A stretch of DNA of 64,000 nucleotides from Halopseudomonas pelagia CL-AP6. GTDB taxonomy: Bacteria; Pseudomonadota; Gammaproteobacteria; Pseudomonadales; Pseudomonadaceae. The stretch lies in the NCBI RefSeq assembly GCF_000410875.1, contig NZ_AROI01000009.1:62001-126000 (forward strand), read 5' to 3'. The translations under genes were made by a program, and so were the position numbers. Shown here in pieces: positions 29,178 through 38,112 of this stretch; position 1 is the stretch's first letter; the number at the start of each line of letters is the position of its first letter. The notes beneath the pieces are model-generated. The model was not told where the DNA came from and ran no database searches. It saw nothing but the letters and a program-made list of their open reading frames with translations.

Positions 29178-30124
29178 TGCGCGCTCCGATGCTTGTGGCT
29201 ACTAAGCATGTCGCGCAACTGGTCCACCGCGCTACTGCCCGTATGCAGGCTGAACAGCGAGCAGGAAAAGCGTCTCGAGAGTCGCTGCCAGGCGTGCTGC
29301 TGGGCAATAAACTGACTAGCGTACGCCGCACGCAGTGTGGCATCAGCGGTATTCAGCGTAACACGCTCCTCGCCCTGGCTGAACTCGAGGACTTTGCCAA
29401 TCGGCAGTTGGCTTTCCAGGATGTCGTACACCGGCAGCAGCACCAGATCGTTGTGCGCGGCCAGGTTGACTAGCAACGTCGGGTTGACCTGGTCGATCGC
29501 GGCATGATCACACAATAGATATAAAATACTGCCCGGTCGGACCACTTCGCGGCTATGCCGCAGGGCCAGATTCAACGGCTCAGACTGGTTATCGCCAATC
29601 GACTGACTGGCGGGTTGCAGCGCATTATTGGCCTGCTGCAATAGGCTGAACAGGCGTAAAATAGCCCGGCGGTTGCGTTGCGGGCGGACCTCATGACATT
29701 CCGCACCGAAGATCACGCCGCCGACGCGGTCGTTGTGGGCTAATGCGGTCCAGGCAATCAGGCTGGCTGCGTCTGCGGCCATGACGGATTTCGTGCAGGT
29801 CTGACTGCCGAAGAACATGCGATCGCTCTGTTCACACATGATAAATACCGGCCGCTCACGTTCCTCATTGAATACCTTGGTATGGACCTTGTTGCTTCGC
29901 GCAGTTACGCGCCAGTCAATGCTGCGGATATCGTCGCCGGGTTGGTAGCTGCGCACCTGATCAAAATCGACACCGCGCCCGCGCAGGCGCGTGTATTGTT
30001 GCCCCAACTGTCGGCTGGCCCGCACCGGCCCGCGAAATAGCGGTAGCCGTTGGCAATGCTGGCGGCTCTCCAGCAAATTCTCCAGGCTGATATAGACGCG
30101 ACACTCGGGGGCTCTGGGCTTCAT
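29174..30124 (-). CDS. DUF58 domain protein
   Basis: The 316-residue protein carries the DUF58 signature GRGVDFDQVRSYQPGDDIRSIDWRVTAR at about residues 49-76, followed by a VWA-like fold. It is the usual companion of MoxR ATPases. No signal peptide or membrane helix is seen, so it is presumably cytoplasmic and attached to the Bat membrane proteins. It starts 2 bases after the MoxR stop and overlaps DUF4381 by 4 bases. Its molecular role is unknown. Confidence 0.9.
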   Translation of the reverse strand: MKPRAPECRVYISLENLLESRQHCQRLPLFRGPVRASRQLGQQYTRLRGRGVDFDQVRSYQPGDDIRSIDWRVTARSNKVHTKVFNEERERPVFIMCEQSDRMFFGSQTCTKSVMAADAASLIAWTALAHNDRVGGVIFGAECHEVRPQRNRRAILRLFSLLQQANNALQPASQSIGDNQSEPLNLALRHSREVVRPGSILYLLCDHAAIDQVNPTLLVNLAAHNDLVLLPVYDILESQLPIGKVLEFSQGEERVTLNTADATLRAAYASQFIAQQHAWQRLSRRFSCSLFSLHTGSSAVDQLRDMLSSHKHRSAQ

Positions 30125-30126
30125 GT

Positions 30127-31086
30127 TCAGACCACGGCGACCGATTCGACTAGCAGATTGATTGCCTTGTCGGCATCTATCCCGGCGGCTTCAGCTTCGA
30201 AGCTGAGCATCAGACGATGGCGTAGCACATCGTGGACGATGGCTTGCACATCTTCGGGGCTGACAAAGTCGCGGCCAGCCATCCAGGCATGTGCGCGGGC
30301 ACAGCGGTCCAGGGCAATGGTGCCACGCGGGCTGGCGCCCAGCTGCAACCACTCCGCTAGCTGTGGGCTATACAGCTCGGGACGCCGGGTAGCCATGATC
30401 AGTTGAATCAGGTACTCCTCAACAGCCTCGGCCATAAACAGCCCCAGGACTTCCTGGCGGGCGGCGAGTATCGATGCCTGACTGATTCGCTGGCCGATAC
30501 GCGCGTTCACACCCTGGGCCTCGCCGCGTGCCAGGTGAAGTATCTGGCGCTCCAGAGCTGCGTCCGGGAAGCCGATCCGTACATGCATGAGAAACCGGTC
30601 TAGCTGTGCCTCGGGCAGGGGATAGGTACCTTCCTGCTCAATCGGGTTCTGGGTCGCCATGACCATGAACAGCTCGGGCAGATGATAGGTTTCCCGGCCA
30701 ATACTCACTTGTCTTTCAGCCATGGCCTCCAGCAGTGCTGACTGAACCTTGGCCGGTGCGCGATTGATTTCATCAGCCAATACCAGATGATGAAAGATAG
30801 GCCCTTGTTGAAAGCTGAAGCTGGCAGTTTCAGGCCGATATACTTCGGTCCCGGTAATGTCAGCCGGCAGTAGGTCGGGGGTGAACTGGATACGGTGAAA
30901 ATCAGCCTCAATGGCCTCCGAGAGTGTCTTGATGGCTTTGGTTTTGGCCAATCCTGGCGCGCCCTCAACCAGCACATGACCCCCTGCGAGAAGACAGATC
31001 AGCATGCGGTCAATCAGTTGCTCCTGACCGAAAATCTGGCTGGCCATCCAGGTACGCAGTTGTTGAATGGATTCGTAGTGGGTCAT
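30127..31086 (-). CDS. MoxR-family AAA+ ATPase
   Basis: Chaperone-like AAA+ ATPase of 319 residues. Walker A is at 42-49 (Gly-Ala-Pro-Gly-Leu-Ala-Lys-Thr) and Walker B at 101-106 ending in Asp-Glu, with a sensor region MATQNPIEQEGTYPLPEAQLDRF. It is the first gene of the six-gene operon and probably remodels the VWA and DUF58 proteins downstream. ATG 31084-31086 (minus strand) is chosen because the product then starts like other MoxR proteins. Two upstream in-frame ATGs exist without good ribosome sites. Confidence 0.92.
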   Translation of the reverse strand: MTHYESIQQLRTWMASQIFGQEQLIDRMLICLLAGGHVLVEGAPGLAKTKAIKTLSEAIEADFHRIQFTPDLLPADITGTEVYRPETASFSFQQGPIFHHLVLADEINRAPAKVQSALLEAMAERQVSIGRETYHLPELFMVMATQNPIEQEGTYPLPEAQLDRFLMHVRIGFPDAALERQILHLARGEAQGVNARIGQRISQASILAARQEVLGLFMAEAVEEYLIQLIMATRRPELYSPQLAEWLQLGASPRGTIALDRCARAHAWMAGRDFVSPEDVQAIVHDVLRHRLMLSFEAEAAGIDADKAINLLVESVAVV

Positions 31087-31226
31087 AAGTTGTGTTCCAT
31101 CCCTTGGTGTCGTGTCCATGCACGAAACTGTCACTGTAACGAAAGGTCTATGGTCTAGACTGATTATTATGCCTTTTAACGGCCAGTTTTAGTGACTACG
31201 CCGCGCGCATCTTCTTCACATCCCCA

Positions 31227-31260
31227 TGACCCATGAGGGGTCAGTTCGTAAACGGGTCAC
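31227..31260. promoter_or_regulatory. GGGTCA repeats upstream of gdhB
   Basis: TGACCC (31227-31232) and GGGTCA (31238-31243) form a dyad, and another GGGTCA lies at 31254-31259. All are within 50 bases of the gdhB start, in the shared region between moxR and gdhB. A palindrome GTCTAGAC lies at 31153-31160. Possible operator sites; no known regulator is assigned. Confidence 0.25.
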
Positions 31261-31271
31261 CCGGAGGCAGC

Positions 31272-34200
31272 ATGGCATTTATTATGGCCAGCGATAGAAA
31301 AGAATTTATCAACATCCTGCAAGAACGTCTGCGTGAGCTCGTCGAGCCCGGCGAGCAAGATATCCTTCAACGCTTCAGCGAACAGTTTTTCGGCATTGTT
31401 CCCCTTGAAGAGCTACTGGCTCGGCATGACACCGATCTGCTGGGCTGCACGCTCTCTTACTGGCGTTTTTTCAAACACTACGACAGTGATATTGAGAAGC
31501 TGCGGGTGTTCAATCCTGACATTCAGCAACACGGCTGGCAATCGACGCATTCGATCGTGGAAATTGTGCATAGGGATTCACCTTTTCTGGTGGATTCGGT
31601 GCGCATGGAGTTGAACCGTGCCGGTTATGCCATTCACACATTGCAAAACAGCGTGATGGCAGTAGAGCGCGATGAAAAAGGCCAGTTGAAAACGCTGTAT
31701 GGGCGCGACAAGGTGCCAAGCAAGGCAGCACATGAGTCCGTTATGTACATTGAGGTTGACCGCTGTTCAAGCGCCGGTGAACTGAAGCAGTTGAGCAATC
31801 GCCTGAAGACGGTACTGTCCCATGTGCGCGCAACAGTGGGTGATTTCGCCGCAATGCGGGTACAGGCAGAGAGCTTGATTCAGGCGCTCAAAGGCAAGAG
31901 CGAGACGCTCAGTTATTATCCTGCCAAAGAGCGTGTCGAGTGTGAAGCCTTTCTGAAATGGCTGTTAGATGATCACTTTACCTTTCTTGGCTATGAACGC
32001 TTCAGTGTTGCCAATGGGTTGGAGCATCAACAGCTGGGTGTCGACACCGACGCGAGCCTGGGTGTGCTGAGCCTCAATCGGCGTGATGAATCGTTGGCGG
32101 GTCTGCCTGACAAGGTGCTCGAGTACTTGCAAGCCCCAATACTGCTGTCATTTGCCAAAGCCTCTGATTTCAGCAAGGTGCACCGGCCGGCCTACCCGGA
32201 TTACGTTTCTATCCGCGAAGTTGATGCCCAGGGAAAAGTCCTGGTAGAGCACCGTTTTATGGGGCTCTACACCTCCAGAGTGTACTCTGACGTTGTCGAC
32301 CATATTCCGCTTTTGCGGCGCAAGGTTGAGGCGGTACGCAAAGCGTCCGGCTTTACCGCGCATAGCCATCTGGGCAAGGAGCTCGATCAGGTGCTGCAGG
32401 TGCTGCCGCGTGACGATCTATTCCAGATGTCCGAGCAGCAGTTGGGTGAAACGGCGCTGAGTATCGTGCAGATCCAGGAGCGCAACCAGATTCGGGTGTT
32501 CCTGCGCAGTGGCAATTATGGGCGTTTTTACTATTGCCTGGCGTATATCCCGCGGGACATTTACTCCACAGATATTCGCCTGAAGATCGAAAAGGTATTG
32601 AGAGAACGCTTGCAGGCAACCGAATGCGAGTTCTGGACCTATTTTTCCGAGTCGGTACTGGCGCGTACCCAATTTATTCTCAGTGTTGACCCGAAGAAGG
32701 ATCTGGATGTGGACCCCCTCAAGATTGAGCAGGACGTGATACAGATCTGCCGCAACTGGCAGGACGATTTTCGTGATCGCCTGCTCGAGACCCTCGGCGA
32801 AGCCAAGGCCACTGAGGCACTGGACGAGTTTGCCAAGGGTTTCCCGGCCGGTTACACCGAGCGCTTCACCCCCGCTAGCGGCGTAGTTGATTTGAAGCAC
32901 ATGCTGAGCCTGAACAGCGAGCAGCAGTTGGCGATGAGTTTCTATCAGCCCCTATCGCAGAAAACCGGTGTGTTGCATTGCAAGCTCTATCATCTGCACG
33001 AGCCGTTACCACTGTCGGATATTCTGCCCATTCTGGAAAATCTCGGACTGCGGGTTATGGGCGAGTTCCCATTCTGCTTCGAGCGCAGAGATGGCACGCA
33101 ATTCTGGATTCATGATTTCGAATTCACCTATGCCCTGGACAGTAGCCTGAATATCCAGGAGGTCAACGAACTGTTTCGTGACGCTTTCGTGCAGGTTTGG
33201 CGCGGACAGGCGGAGAACGACGGCTTCAATCGGCTGGTGCTGCTGGCGCGTATGTCTTGGCGTGATGTGGCGTTGCTGCGCGCCTATGCGCGCTATCTGA
33301 AGCAGATACGTCTGGGCTTCGAGCTGCCTTACATTGCCAATACCCTGGTCACCCACGCGGATATCGCGCGCGAGTTGGTACGGCTGTTCAAAACGCGCTT
33401 TTATTTGGCGCGTAAGCTCTCCGCCGATGACCTGGAGGATATGCAGCAGCGTCTCGATCAGGCGATCGTCGGTGCTCTGGACGGCGTTGCCGTCCTGAAC
33501 GAGGACCGGATATTGCGCCGTTACCTGGACCTGATCAAAGCCACGCTGCGGACCAATTTCTATCAGAATGACGACGCTGGCACGGTGAAGGACTACATCA
33601 GTCTGAAATTCAATCCTCGGGCGATTCCAGAGCTGCCATTGCCGCGGCCAATGTACGAAATTTTCGTGTATTCACCACGTTTTGAAGGCGTGCACCTGCG
33701 CGGCGGCAAAGTCGCGCGTGGTGGCTTGCGCTGGTCAGATAGGGAAGAGGATTACCGCACCGAAGTGCTGGGATTGGTCAAAGCCCAGCAGGTCAAGAAT
33801 GCGGTGATCGTTCCGGTGGGCGCGAAAGGTGGCTTCGTACCGCGGCGCTTGCCCATGGGGGGTAGCCGCGATGAGGTTCAGCAGGAGGCGATCGCCTGCT
33901 ACCGTCTGTTTATCAAGGGGCTGCTGGATCTGACCGACAATCTGCAGGAAGGCAAGGTCGTGCCGCCGGCTCAGGTTGTGCGCCATGATGAAGACGATCC
34001 TTACCTGGTCGTTGCCGCAGACAAAGGCACGGCTACGTTCTCGGATATTGCCAACGGTATAGCCGCTGAATACGATTTCTGGCTGGGCGATGCCTTCGCC
34101 TCCGGCGGTTCCGCCGGTTACGACCACAAGAGGATGGGTATTACCGCCAAGGGCGCCTGGGTCTCGGTGCAGCGGCATTTCCGTGAGTTGGGTCTGAATG

Positions 34201-36170
34201 TGCAGAGCGATCCGGTTACGGTGATTGGCATTGGTGATATGGCCGGTGATGTATTTGGTAACGGCATGCTGCTGTCGCGCAGCCTCAAGCTGGTAGCTGC
34301 GTTCAACCATCAGCATATCTTTATCGATCCGGATCCGGCCCCGCAGGCCAGCTTTGATGAGCGTCAGCGCTTATTCGATCTGCCGCGCTCCAGTTGGACT
34401 GATTACGATCAGAAACTGATTTCCAAGGGCGGCGGGCTATTCGCGCGCAGCCTCAAGCAGATCACTCTGACTCCGCAGATGCAAAAGCTGTTCGATATCG
34501 ATGCCGACAAACTCACGCCCAATGAGTTGATCCATCGATTGCTCAAGGCGCCGGTGGATCTGCTTTGGAATGGCGGCATTGGTACCTATGTCAAAGGCAC
34601 GGCTGAAAGCCATGCGGATGTCGGTGACAAGGCTAATGACATCCTTAGAGTCAACGGCCGCGACCTGCGCTGCAAGGTGATCGGTGAAGGCGGCAACCTG
34701 GGCATGACCCAATTGGGGCGTGTCGAGTTCTGCCTGAACGGCGGTGCACTGAATACCGACTTTATTGATAACGCCGGCGGGGTGGATTGCTCCGACCACG
34801 AAGTGAACATCAAGATTCTGCTTAACGAAGTGGTGGCCGCCCAGGACATGACTGGCAAGCAGCGCAACAAGTTGCTGGCCAGCATGACCGATGCGGTAGC
34901 GGAGCTGGTGCTCACCAACAACTACAAACAAACCCAGGCGATCAGCTTGGCGCAGCGCCAAGCGGCAAAAACCATGTCGGAATATCGGCGTTTCATCAGT
35001 GCCATGGAAGCCAGCGGCAAGCTCAGCCGGTCGCTGGAGTACATTCCGGAGGATGATCAGTTGGCCGAGCGCACGGCCCAGGGCCGAGGTTTGACCCGAG
35101 CCGAATTGTCGGTACTGATTTCTTATTCCAAGGGTGATCTCAAGGAAGCCTTGGTCGCTACCGATGTGCCTGAGGACCTCTATCTGGCGCGTGAGGTGGA
35201 AACCGCGTTCCCAGCAGTACTGGCGAAAAAGTATGCACCTGCGTTGCGTAATCACCGCTTGCGTCGCGAGATTATCGCCACACAGTTGGCCAACGACCTG
35301 GTCAACCATATGGGCATTACCTTTTTGCGTCGCCTTGAGCAATCGACCGGCGCGCTGGCCGGCGATATCGTCCGTGCTTATGTGGTCGCGCGGGACGTGT
35401 TCAGTCTGCAAAGCCATTTTGCTGCCATCGAAGCCCTGGACTACCAAGTGCCAGCCGAGGTGCAGCTGGAACTGATGGATGACCTGATGCGCCTGGGACG
35501 GCGTGCGACGCGCTGGTTTATTCGCAACCGGCGTGGTGATCTGAATGCCGAGCGCGAAGTAGCGCATTTTGCGCCGCGGATCGAGTCCCTTGCGGGCCAG
35601 TTCGATGGGCTGTTTGAAGGCCCGGTGCGGGCGGCATGGGAAGGTAAGTTCAACAGCTACGTCGAAGCCGGTGTGCCTGAGGAGATCGCGCGCCTGGTTG
35701 CAGGTACCGGGCACTTCTATACCTTGCTCGGCATCATCGAGGCGGCAGACGCTACCGGTCAGCCCGCTGAACTGGTGGCCCAACTGTTCTTTGCCCTTGG
35801 CTCTGAGCTGCAGTTACCCTGGTTTGGGCAGCAGGTCAATAGTTTGCCCGTCGACAACCATTGGCAGGCCTTGGCGCGGGAGAGCTACCGGGATGACCTG
35901 GATTGGCAGACGCGGACCATGACTATCTCGGTGTTGCAGCTGGCTAGTGAAGGCGACACGGTGGAGCAGTTAGTGCAGAAGTGGACCGAGCTGAATCCGG
36001 TTCTGGTGCAACGCTGGCGTGCCATGCTCACGGACCTGAAGAGTGCTGGTGCTGGTGATTATCCGATGGTCGCTGTGGCCATGCGCGAGTTACTGGATCT
36101 AGCCCAAGCTGCGCGGCACAGTGGTGCTGAAGTCCAAGCTGAGGCAGAGGCTGTGGCGGAGGAAGGCTGA
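31272..36170 (+). CDS. gdhB: NAD-specific glutamate dehydrogenase, 180-kDa class
   Basis: Catabolic L-glutamate dehydrogenase that yields 2-oxoglutarate and ammonia. At 1632 residues it fits the large L-GDH180 class (the P. aeruginosa protein is about 1620). A long N-terminal regulatory part with ACT-like folds spans about residues 1-700. The catalytic core follows, with Gly811-Gly-Lys813 in GGKVARGGLRWSDR, then PVGAKGGF and a Rossmann-type segment GDMAGDVFGNG. ATG 31272 is chosen for the GGAGG site at 31263-31267; the longer frame from 31233 has none. In relatives it is activated allosterically by arginine. Confidence 0.96.
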   Translation: MAFIMASDRKEFINILQERLRELVEPGEQDILQRFSEQFFGIVPLEELLARHDTDLLGCTLSYWRFFKHYDSDIEKLRVFNPDIQQHGWQSTHSIVEIVHRDSPFLVDSVRMELNRAGYAIHTLQNSVMAVERDEKGQLKTLYGRDKVPSKAAHESVMYIEVDRCSSAGELKQLSNRLKTVLSHVRATVGDFAAMRVQAESLIQALKGKSETLSYYPAKERVECEAFLKWLLDDHFTFLGYERFSVANGLEHQQLGVDTDASLGVLSLNRRDESLAGLPDKVLEYLQAPILLSFAKASDFSKVHRPAYPDYVSIREVDAQGKVLVEHRFMGLYTSRVYSDVVDHIPLLRRKVEAVRKASGFTAHSHLGKELDQVLQVLPRDDLFQMSEQQLGETALSIVQIQERNQIRVFLRSGNYGRFYYCLAYIPRDIYSTDIRLKIEKVLRERLQATECEFWTYFSESVLARTQFILSVDPKKDLDVDPLKIEQDVIQICRNWQDDFRDRLLETLGEAKATEALDEFAKGFPAGYTERFTPASGVVDLKHMLSLNSEQQLAMSFYQPLSQKTGVLHCKLYHLHEPLPLSDILPILENLGLRVMGEFPFCFERRDGTQFWIHDFEFTYALDSSLNIQEVNELFRDAFVQVWRGQAENDGFNRLVLLARMSWRDVALLRAYARYLKQIRLGFELPYIANTLVTHADIARELVRLFKTRFYLARKLSADDLEDMQQRLDQAIVGALDGVAVLNEDRILRRYLDLIKATLRTNFYQNDDAGTVKDYISLKFNPRAIPELPLPRPMYEIFVYSPRFEGVHLRGGKVARGGLRWSDREEDYRTEVLGLVKAQQVKNAVIVPVGAKGGFVPRRLPMGGSRDEVQQEAIACYRLFIKGLLDLTDNLQEGKVVPPAQVVRHDEDDPYLVVAADKGTATFSDIANGIAAEYDFWLGDAFASGGSAGYDHKRMGITAKGAWVSVQRHFRELGLNVQSDPVTVIGIGDMAGDVFGNGMLLSRSLKLVAAFNHQHIFIDPDPAPQASFDERQRLFDLPRSSWTDYDQKLISKGGGLFARSLKQITLTPQMQKLFDIDADKLTPNELIHRLLKAPVDLLWNGGIGTYVKGTAESHADVGDKANDILRVNGRDLRCKVIGEGGNLGMTQLGRVEFCLNGGALNTDFIDNAGGVDCSDHEVNIKILLNEVVAAQDMTGKQRNKLLASMTDAVAELVLTNNYKQTQAISLAQRQAAKTMSEYRRFISAMEASGKLSRSLEYIPEDDQLAERTAQGRGLTRAELSVLISYSKGDLKEALVATDVPEDLYLAREVETAFPAVLAKKYAPALRNHRLRREIIATQLANDLVNHMGITFLRRLEQSTGALAGDIVRAYVVARDVFSLQSHFAAIEALDYQVPAEVQLELMDDLMRLGRRATRWFIRNRRGDLNAEREVAHFAPRIESLAGQFDGLFEGPVRAAWEGKFNSYVEAGVPEEIARLVAGTGHFYTLLGIIEAADATGQPAELVAQLFFALGSELQLPWFGQQVNSLPVDNHWQALARESYRDDLDWQTRTMTISVLQLASEGDTVEQLVQKWTELNPVLVQRWRAMLTDLKSAGAGDYPMVAVAMRELLDLAQAARHSGAEVQAEAEAVAEEG

Positions 36171-36428
36171 TTGAGTCAAGAGCAGTTGATTGTCGATGTG
36201 GCCCTGCCCGCCGAACGCTACCTGGCCTGGTATCGGGGCCAGGCGGGCCGGGTTTTGATGGTTAGTCGTGATGGGCGGCGAGTCAGTTTGCCGGCCCATC
36301 ACCTGCGACCTTTTCTAACCCATGAGGGTGTCTATGGCAGCTTTCTTATGCGCTTTACTGCGCAGGGGAAGCTGTTGTCATTGGAACGCTTGGGCGGAGA
36401 AGGGCCCTGCAGTGCCCCCAGGTCCTGA
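36171..36428 (+). CDS. DUF2835-family small protein
   Basis: The 85-residue protein starts with TTG placed immediately after the gdhB stop. A strong GGAGG at 36158-36162 within the end of gdhB supports this start, so translation is coupled. Conserved family blocks are visible: YLAWYRGQAGRVLMVSRDGRR and LRPFLTHEGVYGSF. It is likely a small beta-rich soluble protein. Function unknown. The link with gdhB may be only operonic. Confidence 0.8.
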   Translation: MSQEQLIVDVALPAERYLAWYRGQAGRVLMVSRDGRRVSLPAHHLRPFLTHEGVYGSFLMRFTAQGKLLSLERLGGEGPCSAPRS

Positions 36429-36437
36429 CAGAGCAGG

Positions 36438-36443
36438 TATACT
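36438..36443 (+). promoter_or_regulatory. -10-like box for pyrD
   Basis: TATACT at 36438-36443 lies 37 bases before the pyrD start codon, in the only gap between the DUF2835 gene and pyrD. No convincing -35 was found. Confidence 0.3.
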
Positions 36444-36479
36444 CTGCGTCAGATTTTTCCATCTGCAAGGTATCCGTCC

Positions 36480-37520
36480 ATGTATTCCATGATGCGCTCG
36501 CTGCTCTTTCGGTTGCCCGCCGAAACCTCCCATGATCTGGCTTTGGACATGATTGGTGCTGCCGGTCGTACCGGCTTGGCACGCAAGCTGGTAAGGCCCT
36601 TGGCACCTGACCCGGTGGACGTTATGGGCCTGACGTTTGACAATCCAGTGGGCCTGGCCGCAGGGCTGGACAAGAACGCATTGGCGGTCGACGGTCTGGG
36701 TGCCCTGGGCTTCGGATTTATCGAGGTGGGCACGGTGACGCCTTTGCCCCAGCCAGGAAACCCCAAGCCGCGTATGTTCCGGCTTCCTGAACAAAATGCC
36801 ATCATCAACCGCCTGGGTTTTAATAATCAGGGCGTGGATGCGCTGTTGGCACACCTGGACGCAGTGCATTATCGGGGGGTGCTGGGCATCAATATAGGCA
36901 AGAACGCGGCCACGGCCGTTGAGAATGCCGTGGATGACTATCTTATCTGTTTGCGCAAAGTGTATAGCCGTGCCAGTTATATTACTGTCAACCTGTCATC
37001 TCCGAACACGCCAGGCCTGCGCACGCTGCAATACGGCGAGACGCTCAAACAACTTCTGGGGCAGATCAAGGCCTGCCAGGGAGAACTGGCCCAGCAACAT
37101 GGACACTATGTGCCGATTGCGATCAAGATTGCGCCGGATATGTTGCCTGAGGACCTGGTGCTGGTTGCCGGGACCTTGCTGGAGCAAGGGATGGATGCGG
37201 TAATCGCAACCAATACTACCTTGGAGCGTACGGCGGTGATCGGGCTGGAGCATGCCGATGAAGCGGGTGGCTTGTCCGGCGGCCCGCTCACTGACGTGTC
37301 TACCGAAGTGATCCGGCTGTTGGCAGGTGAATTCAAGGGACGCATGCCCATCATTGGTGTCGGGGGTATTCTTCAGGGCGCGGACGCGGTGGATAAGCTC
37401 AAGGCCGGCGCCAGTCTGGTGCAGTTGTACAGCGGTTTTATTTATCGCGGGCCAGAACTGGTGCGCGAGTGCGTGGACGCGGTAGCGGCTTACCGCTCCG
37501 GGCTGCGTGTTGCCGAGTAG
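36480..37520 (+). CDS. pyrD: Dihydroorotate dehydrogenase (quinone), class 2
   Basis: Membrane-associated FMN enzyme that oxidises dihydroorotate to orotate with quinone as acceptor, in pyrimidine synthesis. The N-terminal amphipathic helix region [18 protein letters not shown] is the class 2 membrane tether. FMN-site motifs are AAGLDKN and IGVGGI. Ser174 in [11 protein letters not shown] occupies the position of the catalytic serine. The 346 residues are normal. ATG 36480 gives the family N-terminus; an ATG three codons later is also possible. Confidence 0.96.
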   Translation: MYSMMRSLLFRLPAETSHDLALDMIGAAGRTGLARKLVRPLAPDPVDVMGLTFDNPVGLAAGLDKNALAVDGLGALGFGFIEVGTVTPLPQPGNPKPRMFRLPEQNAIINRLGFNNQGVDALLAHLDAVHYRGVLGINIGKNAATAVENAVDDYLICLRKVYSRASYITVNLSSPNTPGLRTLQYGETLKQLLGQIKACQGELAQQHGHYVPIAIKIAPDMLPEDLVLVAGTLLEQGMDAVIATNTTLERTAVIGLEHADEAGGLSGGPLTDVSTEVIRLLAGEFKGRMPIIGVGGILQGADAVDKLKAGASLVQLYSGFIYRGPELVRECVDAVAAYRSGLRVAE

Positions 37521-37540
37521 GGTTGAATTGGTCTGCGCGC

Positions 37541-37588
37541 AAATGAAAGGCCCCCGCGTTGCGGGGGCCGTTGGGCCTCGCAAGGCCC
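37541..37588 (-). terminator. Double hairpin terminator of rmf
   Basis: Read on the minus strand, GGGCCT/AGGCCC (37573-37588) is followed by a 9-bp GC stem, GGCCCCCGC/GCGGGGGCC (37549-37569), and then TTTCATTT (37541-37548). The T-rich tail is on the minus strand, so it serves rmf. The stem may also help end pyrD transcripts. Confidence 0.75.
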
Positions 37589-37632
37589 GACGCTTTAGGG
37601 AAGCGCCATGGGAAAATCAACTTACCGGGGGG

Positions 37633-37848
37633 TTAACCTACCGCGCGCATCTCGTTAAGCCGATGCACGCCTGAGATGCCGGTGAAACCGTCCCAGTGAT
37701 CAGCCCGGCCCTCGCGCCACCCATTGATCCAGTTCTGTCGGGCGGTGGGACTATTGAAGGGGCAAGTATCCTGGGATTTGCCATGAACACCATGTTGATA
37801 ACCGCGCAAAAATGCTCGTTCCATCGGATCACGCTTGAGTCTTCTCAT
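37633..37848 (-). CDS. rmf: Ribosome modulation factor
   Basis: Small basic protein of 71 residues that dimerises 70S ribosomes into 100S particles in stationary phase. The family pattern is clear: FLRGYQHGVHGKSQDTCPF near the N-terminus and RQNWINGWREGR in the middle. The C-terminal tail (about residues 51-71) is longer than in E. coli RMF (55 residues), as in other pseudomonads. A GAGGG site precedes the ATG. It lies between pyrD and rlmKL on the opposite strand, which is the known Pseudomonas arrangement, and has its own terminator. Confidence 0.95.
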   Translation of the reverse strand: MRRLKRDPMERAFLRGYQHGVHGKSQDTCPFNSPTARQNWINGWREGRADHWDGFTGISGVHRLNEMRAVG

Positions 37849-37914
37849 AAAGTAGAGCCCTCATATGCTAAGTACAAACCTGACCCGCAGTGTGCGGTGT
37901 CAGGGAGTGGGTGT

Positions 37915-38076
37915 GCAGGAGTATCCTGCAGCACCGCAGAGGCACGTTACTGAACTTGCCTCCATAATAGGTTTGCCCGTACCCAGGACTTACTGTTGTA
38001 CCCTATGGGCTGCTGCTACCCAAAGATCGATTTAGCATTACTGAAGTGCCCCTTAGCCGGGTACGAAATAACCCGG
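37915..38076. other. Intergenic dyads between rmf and rlmKL
   Basis: The 264-base gap between these divergent genes holds GCAGGA-GTA-TCCTGC (37915-37929) and CCGGGT/ACCCGG with an 8-base spacer (38057-38076). They may be part of the rmf and rlmKL promoters or leaders; no known binding motif was matched. Confidence 0.3.
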
Positions 38077-38112
38077 CGCCCTTTCTGCCACCGTAATCTG
38101 GAAATCAATAAG

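Noticed and set aside
34437-35783. Antisense open frame of 448 codons over gdhB
   Set aside because: Shadow of gdhB; no start context and no domain pattern.
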